From positions 1 through 22,282 of the forward strand of contig NZ_CALHWC010000141.1 of the NCBI RefSeq assembly GCF_938036805.1: DNA of 22,282 bases, read 5' to 3'. Below the pieces are notes generated by a model that had not been told where the DNA came from, searched no databases, and saw nothing but the letters and a program-made list of their open reading frames with translations. Source of the DNA: an uncultured Streptococcus sp. GTDB lineage: Bacteria; Bacillota; Bacilli; Lactobacillales; Streptococcaceae. Both the position numbers and the translations under genes were made by a program. Shown one piece after another: positions 21,419 through 22,282 of this stretch. How positions within the stretch are numbered: the stretch's first letter is position 1; each line of letters opens with the position of its first letter.

Positions 21419-22033
21419 ATGACAAATTATAAATGGATATTTTTTGATATTGGTTCTACTTTAATCAATGAAGAGAAAGCTTATCAAGATAGGATTGAAC
21501 AAGCAATTGCAGGAACAAATATCACTCATGATGCATTTTATCAGCGGATGCTACTCTCATTTAAAGAGGGGGAAAAGGGAGATTTAATAGCATTACAAGA
21601 GTTTGGCCTAGAACGTCCGAAATGGAACTCTGAACTAGAAACACTTTACCCAGATACAAAAACGGTATTAGAAATACTACATAATCGCTATAAAATAGGT
21701 ATTATCGCTAATCAACTACTCGGCTTAGAGGAGCGATTAGAAAAGTTTGCTATCAAACAATGGATTGATCTGATTATCTCATCAGCTGACTGTGGATTTT
21801 CCAAACCTAGTTCTAAAATTTTTCAACTAGCCCTTCAACAAGCTTCATGTTCTGCTTCATCTGCTATTATGATTGGTGACAGACTTGATAATGATATTGC
21901 GCCAGCTAAGACATTAGGCATGAAAACTATTTGGATCAAACAAGGATTTAGTGCATATAGTCCAATCCAATCACCGTCAGAAGAACCTGATTTTACTGTA
22001 AATTCCTTATCGGACTTGCTAAAAATTCTCTAA
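21419..22033 (+). CDS. HAD-superfamily hydrolase (YjjG/haloacid dehalogenase-like)
   Basis: The 204-residue protein has HAD motif I FFDIGSTLI (Asp10), with Gly12 where most phosphatases have the second Asp. It has the motif II region IGIIANQ, Lys129 in SKPSSKIF, and motif IV GDRLDND (153-159). The D-x-G-S-T variant occurs in a recognised clade of HAD proteins and may alter or weaken phosphatase activity. The cap is small and helical. GGGAGGGG precedes the ATG. Its DNA is more AT-rich than the neighbouring genes. The substrate is unknown. Confidence 0.85.
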   Translation: MTNYKWIFFDIGSTLINEEKAYQDRIEQAIAGTNITHDAFYQRMLLSFKEGEKGDLIALQEFGLERPKWNSELETLYPDTKTVLEILHNRYKIGIIANQLLGLEERLEKFAIKQWIDLIISSADCGFSKPSSKIFQLALQQASCSASSAIMIGDRLDNDIAPAKTLGMKTIWIKQGFSAYSPIQSPSEEPDFTVNSLSDLLKIL

Positions 22034-22040
22034 CCCCACC

Positions 22041-22096
22041 TTTACTTCCTATAGCCTTTATGTTATGATACTCTATAAAAAATTATCACAAGGAGG
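22041..22096 (+). promoter_or_regulatory. promoter and ribosome-binding site of the S66 peptidase gene
   Basis: TTTACT (22041-22046) and TATGAT (22064-22069) are 17 bases apart with an extended TGT. AAGGAGG ends 5 bases before the ATG. Confidence 0.65.
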
Positions 22097-22101
22097 TTCC
22101 T

Positions 22102-22282
22102 ATGAAAAAACTCACATCTGGCATGCACATTCGGGTCGTCAGTCCCTCGTCGTCAATCGAACGCCTTGGTGGCTTTGAAGCCAATCTAGCCGCCAAGGAG
22201 CGCTTGGAAAAGCTAGGATTTATCGTATCTTTTTCGGAGCATTATCTGGAAAATGATATACTAGGCTCTGCCTCCATCGAAA
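22102..22282 (+). CDS. peptidase S66 / LD-carboxypeptidase family protein (partial, N-terminal 60 residues)
   Basis: The visible part reads MKKLTSGMHIRVVSPSSSIE and continues with a helix (FEANLAAKERLEKLGFIVSF) and the SEHYLEND segment. This matches the N-terminal domain of S66 serine peptidases: LD-carboxypeptidase A, which trims muropeptide tetrapeptides, and MccF-type self-immunity enzymes. The catalytic Ser-Glu-His residues lie beyond the window, so the subfamily cannot be set. Confidence 0.8.
   Translation, partial: MKKLTSGMHIRVVSPSSSIERLGGFEANLAAKERLEKLGFIVSFSEHYLENDILGSASIE

Overview
The window looks like chromosomal DNA of a Streptococcus, most likely of the sanguinis/mitis side of the genus. 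The evidence is an L33 tail, a complete dltXABCD operon whose DltX ends in FIYNEF, a czcD gene divergent from a TetR regulator, low G+C, and many extended -10 promoters (TGnTATAAT). No species can be fixed from this alone.

Left end (1-1860): the 3' end of rpmG with its terminator is followed by about 1.5 kb of AT-rich accessory DNA lying between two 64-bp imperfect direct repeats (109-172 and 1613-1676). Inside are an orphan beta-beta-alpha-metal DNA/RNA non-specific endonuclease gene, decayed small ORFs on both sides of it, and the truncated end of an IS3-family (IS150-group) element whose terminal repeat abuts the right repeat. I read this as the wreck of an integrative element at the rpmG 3' end. 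No integrase gene remains.

1860-7455: a SAP-domain protein gene and a P-loop kinase gene (TTG start) lie on the minus strand. Divergent from them, a consensus promoter drives a serine-rich protein built of 29 units of exactly 26 residues (78 bp), with no visible export or anchoring signal. A GH1-derived protein follows in the same operon. It keeps both catalytic glutamates but has lost the family's N-terminal first strand and C-terminal end. This pair is the best candidate here for an undescribed system.

7455-12508: a minus-strand operon (membrane protein, XRE regulator, Maf pyrophosphatase) has a palindrome in its leader. Then come czcD (zinc/cation efflux) with a divergent TetR regulator, a CynX/NimT-like MFS transporter, and a 3-methyladenine DNA glycosylase whose 3' end contains the transporter's terminator.

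12550-14800: a DeoR regulator and Cof-type HAD phosphatase operon has a near-consensus CcpA cre overlapping its -35. A GNAT gene follows on the other strand, directly behind dltD.

14809-21380: the minus-strand dltX-A-B-C-D operon (D-alanylation of teichoic acids) is followed by the GNAT gene. Divergent from it is a tightly overlapping padR, DUF1700, DUF4097 operon, the layout of an envelope-stress module. The two sets share a 265-bp regulatory gap, so this half of the window is largely a cell-envelope region.

21380-22282: a HAD hydrolase gene and the first 60 codons of a peptidase S66 (LD-carboxypeptidase) gene.
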